Notes: a model not told the origin generated them from the sequence alone. A DNA stretch of 64,000 nt from JACCXG01 sp963785755 (GCA_963785755.1 CAWAXG010000075.1:372001-436000), one strand, 5' to 3'; shown: positions 18,121 to 28,146, counted from the stretch's first letter. Numbers and translations: made by a program.

Positions 18121-19276
18121 CATGGCTAAACCCGGATCACGATCGGCGGCCCGGTTCGAGCCGCCCGTCGTCGGGACGCTCTGGACGCTGCAGCGACGCG
18201 AGCATACGGCGCGTTGCGCGTTGCTCGCCTGGCCCGACGGGTGGGAGGTTCGCGTCCTTGTGGATGGCGAGACGATGGTGAGCGAGCGCTGCACGCGCTC
18301 GCACGAGGCCTTCACCCTGGCCGAGACCTGGAAAACGCGACTGACCGGGCAGTTGTGGCAGCAGATCATTCCCGCGCACCCGCTCGGGCCATCCCCCTAC
18401 GGCATCCTACGTGTCAGCCGCGCCGGGGGCGGCGATGTGCTGCCGATCAACGGTCCGCAAGTCATCAACGCGGTGGTGAATCAGACCGTGCCGTCACCGG
18501 CGTTCGTGCCGGGGGAAGCCGGATATCCTGAGGGACTTGCCGATCCCTCCCGCTTCAATCCGCTGACCGCCAACATCACCTCCTTGACGCTATCGGAGAC
18601 ACGGGACAACGGGTCGCAGTCGCTCGAGAACTCGAACGGCAACAACCCGTCGCCGCAGGACTTCCGCAACATGGACGCCGACTTCGGCCTGTCCAATTAC
18701 CATCAGCCGTACAACAGCACGACCAGCTTCGTCTGGTCGCTGCCCTTCGGTCACGACCGGCGATGGGGCTCGGCGGCCTCACCGGTCGTCAACGCGCTGA
18801 TCGGCGGCTGGGAAATCGCAGGCATCAACTCCGTCTTCGCCGGCGAGCCGGTCACGTTCATCTACAATCCGGGCGCGACGTTCGTGGTCTCCGGCATCGC
18901 CCAGGACTTTCGCGGCGCCAACAACTATCGGCCGAACGTGACCTGCGACCCGCTGGCGGCCTCGGGGGAGCGAACCATCACCAACTGGTTCAACCGTGCG
19001 TGCGTCTCGCTGCCCACCGACCCGAGCCAGCCGTTCGGCAATGCGGAGCGCAACTCGGTGCGCGGGCCGCTCTTCTGGCAGCTCGATCTGGTTGCGTCCA
19101 AACGGATCGGGCTCGGCGGCCCGGCGCAGCTCGAGCTGCGCATCGAGGCATTCAATCTGCTCAACCGCACGAACTTCCGCGCGCCGAACGGCAACCGGAG
19201 CGCGGGCGGGTTCGGCACGATCACCTCGACGTTCGATCCCCGTCAGCTGCAGCTGGGGTTCAAGATGATGTGGTGA
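18121..19276 (+). CDS. Chimera: small hypothetical protein fused to TonB-receptor C-terminus
   Basis: A single open frame of 384 residues. The ATG at 18121 has a GAGGTG ribosome-binding site. Residues 1-95 (MAKPGSRSAARF, LWTLQRREHTARCALLAWPD, GWEVRVLVDGETMVSERC) look like a small soluble protein of its own. From about 18415 the text switches to the C-terminal barrel of an Oar-like TonB-dependent receptor: NNPSPQDFRNMDADFGLSNY, TTSFVWSLPFGHDRRWG, LIGGWEIAGINSVFAGEPV, LFWQLDLVASKRIGLGG and QLQLGFKMMW. No signal peptide or plug precedes it, so the barrel cannot be exported. Best read as a deletion junction that fused two genes in frame; only the small N-terminal part could be functional. Confidence 0.7.
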
Positions 19277-19648
19277 ATTGCAAGGCCCAAGTGGCAAGGA
19301 ACAAGTACAACGGAATGCGACGCCATTGCGCCTTGCCAGTTGCCACTGGCTACCCGTCAGCGTCAGTCCCACGTCTCATCTGACAATCCTCGGCTCGATC
19401 TGCCGCCGTCCTTGTCGAGGGCCACCAGACATCTCCGCGCCGCGTCACCGCCAGAGATTCCACCTTCTCGAGCGGAAGAACCCATCGGGCTCCTTCGCAA
19501 GATGGAGCCACGGACTATGCGAAGCCAGCCGAGCTGGGTGGTGACGTCGACGTAAAAGGCGGGTGAATTCGGTGTCGCCTGGCCGGCGGCCAGGACCACC
19601 CGCGACCGGAAGTCGGTTTTCAGGTACCTGCGAGGGGGCCAACGTAAT
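19277..19648. other. Gap with Cys-less repeat words; nothing coding seen
   Basis: The first 90 bp hold opposed words CAAGTGGCAAGG and CCTTGCCAGTTGCCACTGG that could pair as an imperfect stem, possibly a terminator region or another short-period repeat family. The remaining sequence up to glgC shows no recognisable gene or RNA. Confidence 0.4.
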
Positions 19649-20914
19649 ATGTCAGGCATGAACGACGTGCTCACGTTGATCCTGGGAGGGGGCCGCGGCG
19701 CGCGCTTGTTTCCGCTGACACACATGCGGTCGAAGCCCGCGGTGCCGATTGGCGGCAAGTACCGGCTGATCGACATTCCCATCAGCAACTGCCTGCACGC
19801 AGACCTGAAGCGGATCTTCGTGCTGACCCAATTCAACTCGGCCTCGCTCAATCGCCACATCGCCCAGACCTACCGGCTCGATGGGTTCGCCGACGGCTTC
19901 GTCGAGGTGCTGGCGGCCGAACAGACCCCCGAGAGCTCCGACTGGTTCCAGGGCACGGCCGACGCGGTCCGGCAGGCCGCGCGCCACTTCGCGGGGTACG
20001 ACGCCGATCACTATCTGATCCTCGCGGGCGACCACCTCTATCGGATGGACTTCAACGACCTGCTCGAGTCCCACATCGAGAGCCGGGCCGACATCACCAT
20101 CGCAGCTCAGCCGGTGACGCCCGCGGACGCGACCCAGATGGGCATCTTCCGCTTCGATTCCGGCGGGCAGATTTCAGGCTTCGAGGAAAAGCCGAACCGA
20201 CAGCGGCTGGCCGAAATGGGGACCAGTACGCCGCGAGGATCGATGGCCGGCGGCACGACCGCCGACAAGCCGTTCGTCGCCTCGATGGGGATCTACGTGT
20301 TCACGCGCGAGGTGCTCCTCGAGATCCTCCAGGAACCCGGCATCGATTTCGGCAAGGAGATCATTCCGAAATCGCTCGCGACGCATCGGGTGCACCCCTA
20401 CATCTTCCGGGGCCACTGGGCGGACGTCGGCACGATCGAAGCGTTCTACGACGCGAATATCCAGTTCACGCAGCGCGGCGCCCCGTTCAACTTCTTCCAC
20501 CCCCGGCGCCCGATCTACACGCACCCGCGCTTCCTGCCGGGAACGCGCACCTACGGCTGCCGCATCGATACGTCCATCGTCGCCGACGGCTGCTACCTCG
20601 ACGGCTGCGAGGTGACCGATTCGATCATCGGGATCCGTACCCACGTTCATCCCGGGACCCGGATTACGCGCTCGGTCCTGCTCGGCGCGGACTTCTATGA
20701 GGAGGGAACGGCGGCGGAGGAAGTGTCCCTGGGGATCGGCCGCAACGTCATCCTCGATCGCGTCATCGTCGACAAGAACGCCCGCATCGGCGATGACGTC
20801 CGCCTGGTCAACGAAAAGGGCGTCCAGGAGGCCGACGGCGACGGCTACTTCATCCGCAACGGCATCATCATCGTCCCCAAAGGCGCCCGCGTCCAGGCCG
20901 GCGTGAGCGTCTAA
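19649..20914 (+). CDS. glgC: Glucose-1-phosphate adenylyltransferase
   Basis: A 421-residue ADP-glucose pyrophosphorylase that makes ADP-glucose for glycogen. The nucleotidyltransferase signature LILGGGRGARLFPLTHMRSK and PAVPIGGKYRLIDIPISNCL lie at the N-terminus; the sugar-phosphate region includes FQGTADAVRQAARHF, LILAGDHLYRMDF and ISGFEEKPNRQRLAEMG. The C-terminal left-handed beta helix is seen from about residue 300 (SIVADGCYLDGCEVTDSIIG, NVILDRVIVDKNARIGDDVR). Length is normal. Either ATG 19649 or ATG 19658 could be used. No other glycogen genes are adjacent. Confidence 0.95.
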   Translation: MSGMNDVLTLILGGGRGARLFPLTHMRSKPAVPIGGKYRLIDIPISNCLHADLKRIFVLTQFNSASLNRHIAQTYRLDGFADGFVEVLAAEQTPESSDWFQGTADAVRQAARHFAGYDADHYLILAGDHLYRMDFNDLLESHIESRADITIAAQPVTPADATQMGIFRFDSGGQISGFEEKPNRQRLAEMGTSTPRGSMAGGTTADKPFVASMGIYVFTREVLLEILQEPGIDFGKEIIPKSLATHRVHPYIFRGHWADVGTIEAFYDANIQFTQRGAPFNFFHPRRPIYTHPRFLPGTRTYGCRIDTSIVADGCYLDGCEVTDSIIGIRTHVHPGTRITRSVLLGADFYEEGTAAEEVSLGIGRNVILDRVIVDKNARIGDDVRLVNEKGVQEADGDGYFIRNGIIIVPKGARVQAGVSV

Positions 20915-20932
20915 GAACGTTCGCGCCAGAGC

Positions 20933-21008
20933 CCCGAGTCGCGAGTGCGAGGCCCCGAGCCCCGAGTCCCGCGACTCGCCCGAGTCCCGAGTCCCGAGTT
21001 CCCCTCAG
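20933..21008. repeat. Family B intergenic repeat (CCCGAGTCC)
   Basis: Tandem-like CCCGAGTCC and CCCCGAG words with irregular 8-9 bp spacing after glgC. The same family recurs at 37891-37990 and around 38655-38850. Confidence 0.6.
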
Positions 21009-21160
21009 TCCCGCAATTCGTCCCCTCGAAATTCATCGACAGCCACAACCTCCGCCGATGGCACCCGTCTAAGCGTGTGAGTCGCCTGGAGTGGAGGCCG
21101 GCGACCCGCACCACGCACCGATGGATGAGGGGTCCGCAGAACACGGTTCTGGAGGTCCCC

Positions 21161-21715
21161 ATGTCTTGGCTGATGTCACTCGTGCTCGCGGGTGTCGTGT
21201 CCTACGGTCCCGAGGCCGCGCCGATGGACTCGCCGGCTCTGGCCCCGCCGATACCAATGAAGTCGGCGCAGGACCTGCTCGCATCGGACTCGCGGCGGAT
21301 TCGTTCGTCCGAGCGCCGGATCAACACGCTCCTCGCCCAAGGCGTGCGCCGTTCGAGGTCGTTCGCCGATCTCGTCGCGCGCATTCACCGTACGGACGTC
21401 ATCGTGTACGTGGAAACATCGCAACATCTCACCGGCGACACCGTCGGGCGGATTCTGATGCAGACGACGGCCGGGGGACAGCGTTACCTGCGCGTGCAGG
21501 TGCGCGCGATGATGCAGGGCGATCACGTCATCGCTGTGGTCGCGCACGAACTGCATCATGCGCTCGAAGTCGCCGGCGACAAGTCGGTCGTCGACGAAGT
21601 GACCCTCGCCGAGTTGTACCGGCGCATCGGTCACGCGAGCATCGGAGCACACGGCTACGATACGGATGGAGCCAGGGCTGCGGGCATCCGCGTCCGCGAC
21701 GAGTTGGCCGGCTGA
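21161..21715 (+). CDS. Secreted HEXXH-containing hypothetical protein
   Basis: A 184-residue protein with a signal peptide (MSWLMSLVLAGVVSYGPEAAP). ATG 21161 is chosen because GGAGGT lies four bases upstream; the frame is open earlier but that part overlaps repeat B. The motif VAVVAHELHHALEVAGD, HELHH, suggests a zinc site as in gluzincin-type peptidases, though the protein is too short for a known peptidase domain that I can name. It ends in a charged region, GYDTDGARAAGIRVRDELAG. It stands alone between glgC and the CHAD genes. Peptidase function is only an inference. Confidence 0.75.
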   Translation: MSWLMSLVLAGVVSYGPEAAPMDSPALAPPIPMKSAQDLLASDSRRIRSSERRINTLLAQGVRRSRSFADLVARIHRTDVIVYVETSQHLTGDTVGRILMQTTAGGQRYLRVQVRAMMQGDHVIAVVAHELHHALEVAGDKSVVDEVTLAELYRRIGHASIGAHGYDTDGARAAGIRVRDELAG

Positions 21716-21752
21716 AGCTGCGTGACCACGTGGCCGCAGGGCGCCCTGGTCC

Positions 21753-22718
21753 TCAAGTCCTGTGTGCCCGGCTTGCGAGCAGAAGCATCGCCGCCGACGG
21801 GACGGCCAGCGCGCCTACCGTGAGCATCCTGGTCCTGATCGTGGGAACGGAGTGACGCCTCGACGACTCGAGCAGCGCCTGGCAGGTCGTGATCAGCGCG
21901 TCGCGCTCGCGCGCGTACTGCCCGAACAGCGCCCGTGATTCCGCTTCGAGGACATCGACGAGCAGACTTGACGATGGAATGTCCTGACCTCGCAGCAGAC
22001 GCTTCAGGCGAGCCGCGAGCACTTCGCGATCGTGTATCTGTCCAAGTGCCTCCTGGGCACGCTTCAGCACCCGCAACGCAGGACGCCGGCCGCCGTCTCC
22101 GCGCTCGAGCAACTCCACGAGATACCGCAGCTTCTTCAACGCCACGCGCACGCGGTGGGCGCGCTTGGGAAAATACACGCCTGACGCATGTGTGATGGCA
22201 TCCTGCGCGAGGTCGGCGTTCGTAGCGATCGCGGCGGCCAGCCGACGGTGTGCCGGCGGCGTTCGCCACAGTGCTCGACCGTTGCCATTTGCGTGCGCGC
22301 CGATGGCCCGCCGCCCTCCGAGCGCCTCGATGTTCTGCCGCTCGAGCCGTTTGATCAACCGGCGGCGGCGGCGTACCTGTTCCGGCATCAACCGCGAGCG
22401 AACGGCGGCAGCGGCCGGAGCGGTTGCCGGCGACCGTTGTTCGATCTCCTTCAGCAACTCGAGTGAGACGTCGACGTCCCTCGCTTTGCCAAGCGACCGG
22501 CCTGTTTTCCGGAACCTGCCCTGCAGTTCCTGCCAGCGTTCCGACGGGTGATCGCCGAGGAGAATGGGCAGAATGCCGCGCAACCGCCGCGTCGCGATCC
22601 GGGCGGCATGAATGGCGTCGGCGTCGCCGTCCCGCACCATCGGCAGGCGTGAGAGCAGCGAGTCAAGATGTGTCGTAAACGAATGCTCAATCGTCCCCAT
22701 GACGGTCGAGCGATGCAA
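21753..22718 (-). CDS. CHAD-domain protein with C-terminal membrane anchor
   Basis: A 321-residue CHAD (conserved histidine alpha-helical) domain protein. CHAD domains bind inorganic polyphosphate through conserved His and basic residues. Two internal half-repeats each carry the signature: AIHAARIATRRLRGILPILL near residue 36 and RAHRVRVALKKLRYLVELLE near residue 190. Dense Arg/Lys helices follow. The C-terminus (MLTVGALAVPSAAMLLLASR) could be a single membrane helix. It is last in a minus-strand group CHAD-SixA-CHAD, 22 bp after the SixA stop, and stands opposite the Ppx/PstB/PhoU genes, which supports a polyphosphate role. Confidence 0.92.
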   Translation of the reverse strand: MHRSTVMGTIEHSFTTHLDSLLSRLPMVRDGDADAIHAARIATRRLRGILPILLGDHPSERWQELQGRFRKTGRSLGKARDVDVSLELLKEIEQRSPATAPAAAAVRSRLMPEQVRRRRRLIKRLERQNIEALGGRRAIGAHANGNGRALWRTPPAHRRLAAAIATNADLAQDAITHASGVYFPKRAHRVRVALKKLRYLVELLERGDGGRRPALRVLKRAQEALGQIHDREVLAARLKRLLRGQDIPSSSLLVDVLEAESRALFGQYARERDALITTCQALLESSRRHSVPTIRTRMLTVGALAVPSAAMLLLASRAHRT

Positions 22719-22740
22719 ACGGCGCGCTCAGCGCGCAAAC

Positions 22741-23240
22741 TCAACCGATTTTGCGGAGAACGCGGGGAGGAAAGAACCAGCGGAGCTGGCCAGGGGCCTT
22801 CGGTGGCGCTCCATCGAAATCGATCCGGCAGATCGCACCCTTCTTGAACGCGATCGGCGCTCGCGTCCCGATCAGCTGGGCCGCCAGCTCCCCTATGTTG
22901 GGCTCGTGGCCGACGAGCGCAATACGCGTCTTCTTCGTGTGCTTGACGACCTCATGTATTACGGCCGCCGGCGTACCCGCGGGGGCCAGGGCATCACTCA
23001 ACACAATCGGTGGTTTCGTGGTCAGTGCTTCCGCGATCGCGTCTGCTGTCTGTTTCGTGCGGGTGAGCGGGCTCGCGATGATCAGATCGAAGCCAATCTT
23101 CAGCTCGTTGAGCGCCTTCGCTTCCGCGCGGAGGGCAGCTATGCCCGGGTTGGTCAGCGGGCGTTTCGAATCGTCCGGGTATCGGGTCCCCGCTCGGCCG
23201 CGATCCCGTGTCGGATCAGGTAGAGCTCGAGTGAAGCCAC
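22741..23240 (-). CDS. sixA: SixA-like histidine phosphatase (one frameshift)
   Basis: A small histidine phosphatase of the SixA branch, which in E. coli removes phosphate from a histidine phosphotransfer domain. GTG 23240 begins VASLELYLIRHGIAAERGPD with the catalytic RHG. A one-base deletion near 23178 interrupts the frame; beyond it the text continues KRPLTNPGIAALRAEAK, DLIIASPLTRTKQTADAIAE and the second histidine motif IALVGHEPNIGELAAQLIG, ending FPPRVLRKIG. Corrected length is about 166 residues, normal for SixA. The start lies two bases beyond the CHAD stop at 23243, and another CHAD gene follows. The CHAD neighbours suggest it acts on polyphosphate or a phosphorylated CHAD partner, but this is inference. 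Confidence 0.85.
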
Positions 23241-23242
23241 GA

Positions 23243-24163
23243 TCAGGCTCGTCGTGCAGTGGACGTACGCGCGTTGGCGGACGGCACCATCTTCAGCGGC
23301 GCGCGGCGGCCACCAGACGTCGCAATCTGCGGGACGACCGTCGACCGACAGGCCTCAGCGAGCTCGAGCAACGCCGGGACCTGCTTGATGTAGCCGCCGT
23401 GCAGGTGCCGGCACTCTTCCTCGAGCGCCCGATCGATCAAGTCGAGACCGCGGACGGTTGCGCCCTGCCTGGAGGGAGGATTCGTCTGAACGGCGGCGAC
23501 GTGTTTCTGGATCACGGTCAGGTCGTTCAGCCGCCCGAGCGCCTCCTGCAGCCGCTTCAGCGTGTTCACGAGCGGCCTCGCCGACCTGATGCCGGCATCG
23601 CCTGCCAGTTCCAGCGCGTAGCGCAGCTTCTTCGTGGCAATGCGGATCGCGTGCAATCGATCGGGCGCGTAGATCTGTCCGGCCGCATGGATCGCGGCTG
23701 CGAATCGCTTCGATCGGCGTCCGATGCGCGCCGCCAGCGCCTCGCGCCAGACGCTCGCGTCCGCCATCGTCGAATCGATCGCCACTTCTTCGAGCCGACG
23801 GGTGAGCTTCTGCGTGTTGAGATCGCGAAGGCGCTCCAGCATGACGGCGCGCCGCCGTTCACGCTCGGCGATGACATGACCGCGAACATCCTCGAGGGCG
23901 TCCCGAGGGATCTTCGGTCTGCGCGCCAGCTCGTCCAGGACGCGCATGGTGACGTCCATTTCGCGGACAGTCCCGAGCGCCCGGGTGACATGGCGGATTT
24001 TGCGCTCGGCCTTCTTGCCTCGTTTCAGCCCTGCCGCCAGGACCGGCAGCCCCTCGCGAAGACGCCTCGAGGCCACCCGGGCCTGATGGACCCCGGTGTC
24101 ATCGCCGTCGACCGCTGCGGGCAGATGGCGCTCCAACTCCCGGGCCCGCCTTGTCAGTAACAT
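23243..24163 (-). CDS. CHAD-domain polyphosphate-binding protein
   Basis: A soluble all-helical CHAD protein of 306 residues. The ATG at 24163 (MLLTRRARELERHLPAAVDG) matches a typical CHAD start; an ATG at 24229 is possible, while longer forms run into the ppx gene on the other strand. The two signature helices are GVHQARVASRRLREGLPVLA and RLHAIRIATKKLRYALELAG. It contains many Arg-rich helices (RERRRAVMLERLRDLNTQK). It is the first gene of the minus-strand CHAD-SixA-CHAD group, divergent from ppx at 24368, with a shared promoter region of about 200 bp. Confidence 0.9.
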   Translation of the reverse strand: MLLTRRARELERHLPAAVDGDDTGVHQARVASRRLREGLPVLAAGLKRGKKAERKIRHVTRALGTVREMDVTMRVLDELARRPKIPRDALEDVRGHVIAERERRRAVMLERLRDLNTQKLTRRLEEVAIDSTMADASVWREALAARIGRRSKRFAAAIHAAGQIYAPDRLHAIRIATKKLRYALELAGDAGIRSARPLVNTLKRLQEALGRLNDLTVIQKHVAAVQTNPPSRQGATVRGLDLIDRALEEECRHLHGGYIKQVPALLELAEACRSTVVPQIATSGGRRAPLKMVPSANARTSTARRA

Positions 24164-24367
24164 GGTCGTGACAGGGAGTTTAGGGCGGTTCGTGGTAGGA
24201 TTGCGGCCGTTTCGAGACGTCAGCGACATAGGCGGGGATGGGTGCCGAGCCAGTATATAACGGGCGTGTGACAAACCGCTCGCCGTGCCGCAGCTGCCAG
24301 CAGCCTCGAGTTCTCGAGCGCACCCGGTGCCCGCCCCGGTAGTGAGGACAATGCTCGACTCAGTTGC

Positions 24368-26033
24368 ATGCGCATAGCCGCCATCGACATCGGCACGAAC
24401 TCGATCCACATGATCGTGGCACGTGTCCGGCCAGACCTTTCATTCGAAATCATCGACCGTGAAAAAGACATGGTTCGGCTTGGTGCCGGCGGCCTCGACG
24501 GCCGTAGTCTGACACCGACCGCTGTCTCGGCCGCGCTCCAGACCCTCACGAAATTCCGCCGGCTCGCCGACTCCCACAAAGTAGATGAGATAGTCGCCGC
24601 TGCCACGAGCGCGACGCGCGAGGCGGACAATGGCGGTGATTTCATCGCTGAAGTCGCCCGTCTGACCGGCATCAGGATCCGGGTCATCTCGGGGACGGAA
24701 GAGGCCAGGCTCATCCATCTGGCGGCGGGATATGGGGTCGACATCGGCAAATCGACCGGCGTGGTCATCGACATCGGCGGCGGCAGCGTCGAGGTCACTC
24801 TCGGGCCGGCCACACATCTGACGCTCGGCCAGAGTTTCAAGGTCGGCGTCATCCGGCTGACCGAGCGGTTCGTGAAATCCGACCCGCTCTCGGGCCGCGA
24901 CGAGCGCCGCCTGACCAAGCACTTGAATCGGGAGATGGGCGCATACCTGGATCAGGTCGTCAACCGCGGCTTCGATCGCGTCATCGGCACGTCAGGCACC
25001 ATCCTCAGCCTCGGCGCGCTCGCATCGTCCGAGGGCGGCGCGCCGATCGAAGAGCTTCGCAATCGCCGGGTCAGCGCCAAAGCGCTGCACAAACTGCGAA
25101 AGCGGTTGACGAGCGTCTCGCTCGAAGAGCGGCTCGCCATCCCGGGCCTCGATCCACGACGCGCCGATCTGTCCGTTGCGGGCTCAGTGCTGCTCGACAC
25201 CATCGTCCGCCGCCTCGGCGCCGACGAGTTCACGCTGTGCGACCTGGCGCTTCGCGAAGGACTCATCCTCGATTACATCCATCGCAACAGCGCCAGGATC
25301 CGCAAGGTCGAGCGCTATCCCGATGTCCGCCGCCGCAGCGTCGTCGAGCTCGGCGAGCGGTGCGGCTACTGGTCCGAGCACGCCCAGCACGTGACCAGGC
25401 TCGCGCTGTCGATCTTCGATCAGTCGCGCAGCGTCCATGGCTTCGGCGATCGTGAGCGGAACTGGCTCGAATACGGGGCGCTGCTGCACGACGTCGGCGT
25501 GCACATCAGTTACGAGCGCCATCATCGCCATTCGTACCTACTTGATCAAGAACGGCGATCTGCGCGGATTCGACCCGAAGGAGATCGAGATCATCGCGCT
25601 CATCGCGCGGTATCACAGGCAGGCAACCCCGAAGAAATCGCACGAAGGCTATTCCGATCTGAACGGCGCGCTGCGCCGCACGGTGAAGACCCTGGCGGCC
25701 ATGGTCAGGCTCGCCGAAGGCCTGGATCGAAGCCATTCACAAGCTCTGGCCGGAATCGATCTCTACCCGCGCGGCGACGACTATCTCGCCCGCCTGCGCG
25801 CGACCGGAGACGCGGAGCTGGAACTGTGGGCCGCGCACCGGCATGTCGCGCCGCTCGAGGCGGTGCTCGGCAAACCGATCCGGTTCGAAGTGGTCCACGA
25901 GTCCAAGGAACCTGCCCCCCCTGCTGACCAACCTGGCCAGGCCGCGCGAATACCCAGGAAAGCTGGTCGTCGTCGGGGGGGACGACGGGTCCGGAAAAGC
26001 GAAGCAGCTGTCACTCCTGGCAAAGTGGCTTAG
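24368..26033 (+). CDS. ppx: Ppx/GppA phosphatase with C-terminal HD domain (frameshifted)
   Basis: Exopolyphosphatase/guanosine pentaphosphate phosphatase family. The ASKHA-fold N-terminal domain shows AAIDIGTNSIHMIVARV, AAATSATREADNG, GTEEARLIHLAAGYGVD and VVIDIGGGSVEVTLG (nucleotide-binding). The HD-type C-terminal domain begins near residue 330 with HAQHVTRLALSIFDQS, then LEYGALLHDVGVHISYERHH. A one-base insertion near 25538 breaks the frame; corrected, it continues YLIKNGDLRGFDPKEIEIIA and HSQALAGIDLYPRGDDYLAR. A second shift near 25912, inside a run of six C, leads into the thymidylate-kinase-like piece at 25921. It probably degrades polyphosphate and complements the CHAD genes; pstB and phoU follow on the same strand. 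Confidence 0.88.
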
Positions 26034-26130
26034 CGCCGCCTGGCATCCGCTCTTCGTAGCGGCGTTGAACTCCTCGGCGCTGGTCAAGGCGGCGACCAAT
26101 ACAGGCAAGAAGAAGAACGCGCTGACGCCA
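25921..26130 (+). pseudogene. Truncated thymidylate-kinase-like domain
   Basis: In the frame one base off the ppx end, the text LARPREYPGKLVVVGGDDGS continues GKAKQLSLLAKWLSAAWHPL and NSSALVKAATNTGKKKNALT. This matches the P-loop start of thymidylate-kinase-like proteins, which I recall fused to or next to Ppx/GppA in related bacteria. The P-loop reads GSGKAK rather than GSGKST, losing the Mg-binding Ser/Thr, and homology stops at about 26130. It is probably the truncated second half of an ancestral Ppx-kinase fusion, cut off by a deletion just before the pstB promoter. Confidence 0.6.
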
Positions 26131-26234
26131 GTCGCAAAGTCGACGTCATTCTGGAAGAGCTCCGGCGGCAGATCGGGGCTTTTCTCCAGGGAATCCGATG
26201 CCTCCATGACGCCCGCCCGAGCGGAGTCATGCCG

Positions 26235-26250
26235 TTTACACGAAATTTAC
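26235..26250 (+). promoter_or_regulatory. Candidate Pho site before pstB
   Basis: TTTAC (26235) and TTTAC (26246) are 11 bp apart and 52 bp before the pstB ATG. The pair lies within an AT-richer stretch, ACACGAAATTTACATACTTG. Two half-sites only, but identical and well placed. Confidence 0.5.
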
Positions 26251-26301
26251 ATACTTGAAATCCTCAGGCAATTGGCGCGCGTTATCGTTGTGACGCCGGG
26301 T

Positions 26302-27134
<833 letters not shown>

Positions 27135-27177
27135 TACCCGCGAGGAGGGGCCCGGCAACCGCCCCTACATTTGATTG

Positions 27178-27855
27178 ATGCCCGAACGCCTGGTACCGCA
27201 CTTTCAGGAAGAGCTGCAGCAGCTCAAGACGCGACTGCTCGAGATGGGTGGGCTCGCCGAGGATCGCGTCCGTTCGGTCGTCCAGGCCCTCGTCGATCGG
27301 AACGGCGCCATCGTGGATCGCGTGCTCGCCGGAGACGGCCCGATCAACCAGCTGCACATCGAGATCGACAGCCGCTGCTTCAAGCTGCTGGCGCTGCACC
27401 AGCCGATGGCCGTCGATCTGCGCGCCATCGTCTCAGCGGTCAAGATCAACACGGATCTCGAGCGCGTCGGCGACATGGCGATCAACATCGCCGAGGCGGT
27501 GAAGCGCTACATGCGCCATCCGCCGGTGAAGGAGCTGATCGACATCCCGCGGATGGCGGACATCGCGCAGCGGATGCTGCGCGACGCGCTGGACGCGTAC
27601 GTGCGCCGGGATACCGCGCTCGCGCAGGCCGTGCTCAACGAAGACGACGCGCTGGATGCGCTGAAGACCCAGGTGTTCCGCGAACTGCTCACCTACATGC
27701 TGTCGGACCCGGCGACCATCGAGCCGGGGCTGGATCTGATCCTGATCTCCCGCCACCTCGAGCGGGTCGGCGATCACGCGACCAACATCGCCGAGGACGT
27801 CATCTTCATGGTGTCGGCGAAGGACGTCCGCCATCACGTCAGGGATATCGGGTAG
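27178..27855 (+). CDS. phoU: Phosphate signalling protein PhoU
   Basis: A 225-residue helical protein made of two PhoU repeats. It links the Pst transporter to PhoR/PhoB control and to polyphosphate levels. The ATG at 27178 is preferred; an in-frame TTG lies one codon upstream. The conserved metal-binding motifs are INTDLERVGDMAINIAEAVK in the first repeat and SRHLERVGDHATNIAEDVIF in the second. It follows pstB by 43 bp in the same direction, the usual order pstB-phoU. Confidence 0.96.
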   Translation: MPERLVPHFQEELQQLKTRLLEMGGLAEDRVRSVVQALVDRNGAIVDRVLAGDGPINQLHIEIDSRCFKLLALHQPMAVDLRAIVSAVKINTDLERVGDMAINIAEAVKRYMRHPPVKELIDIPRMADIAQRMLRDALDAYVRRDTALAQAVLNEDDALDALKTQVFRELLTYMLSDPATIEPGLDLILISRHLERVGDHATNIAEDVIFMVSAKDVRHHVRDIG

Positions 27856-27956
27856 CGCGCCTCGCATTCGCCGCGCCCGGCTCCCGGCCGTCGCGAACCG
27901 GTCAGCCAGCGCGCGCTGTTGACGACCTCAGTCCCTTCACGATTGAATAGTAAGGT

Positions 27957-28136
27957 TTGGCAGACACGGAGCCGCGTTGTGTGTACTGTCAACGGGAGCC
28001 CGTGGCGTCCCGCTGGCGGCCCTTCTGCAGCGAGCGCTGCAAGCTCGCCGATCTCGGTCGCTGGCTGTCTGAGGATTATCGCGTGCCGGAGGAACGGGCT
28101 GCGCCACCGGCGCCCGCCGGGCCGGAGGACGAGTAG
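27957..28136 (+). CDS. yacG: DNA gyrase inhibitor YacG
   Basis: A 59-residue zinc-binding protein that in E. coli binds GyrB and inhibits DNA gyrase. TTG at 27957 is the likely start, with TAAGG just upstream; there is no ATG, so it is easily missed. The sequence shows the four zinc cysteines in the YacG pattern CVYC followed by FCSERC, then KLADLGRWLSEDYRVP, the family's diagnostic C-terminal core. The tail is Ala/Pro-rich. It lies between phoU and gltA, 10 bp before the latter's ATG, so it may share that transcript. Confidence 0.88.
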   Translation: MADTEPRCVYCQREPVASRWRPFCSERCKLADLGRWLSEDYRVPEERAAPPAPAGPEDE

Positions 28137-28146
28137 AAAGCTTTGC

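Noticed and set aside
25737..26207. Minus-strand ORF opposite the ppx end
   Set aside because: Shadow of ppx and kinase-like sequence; no motif.
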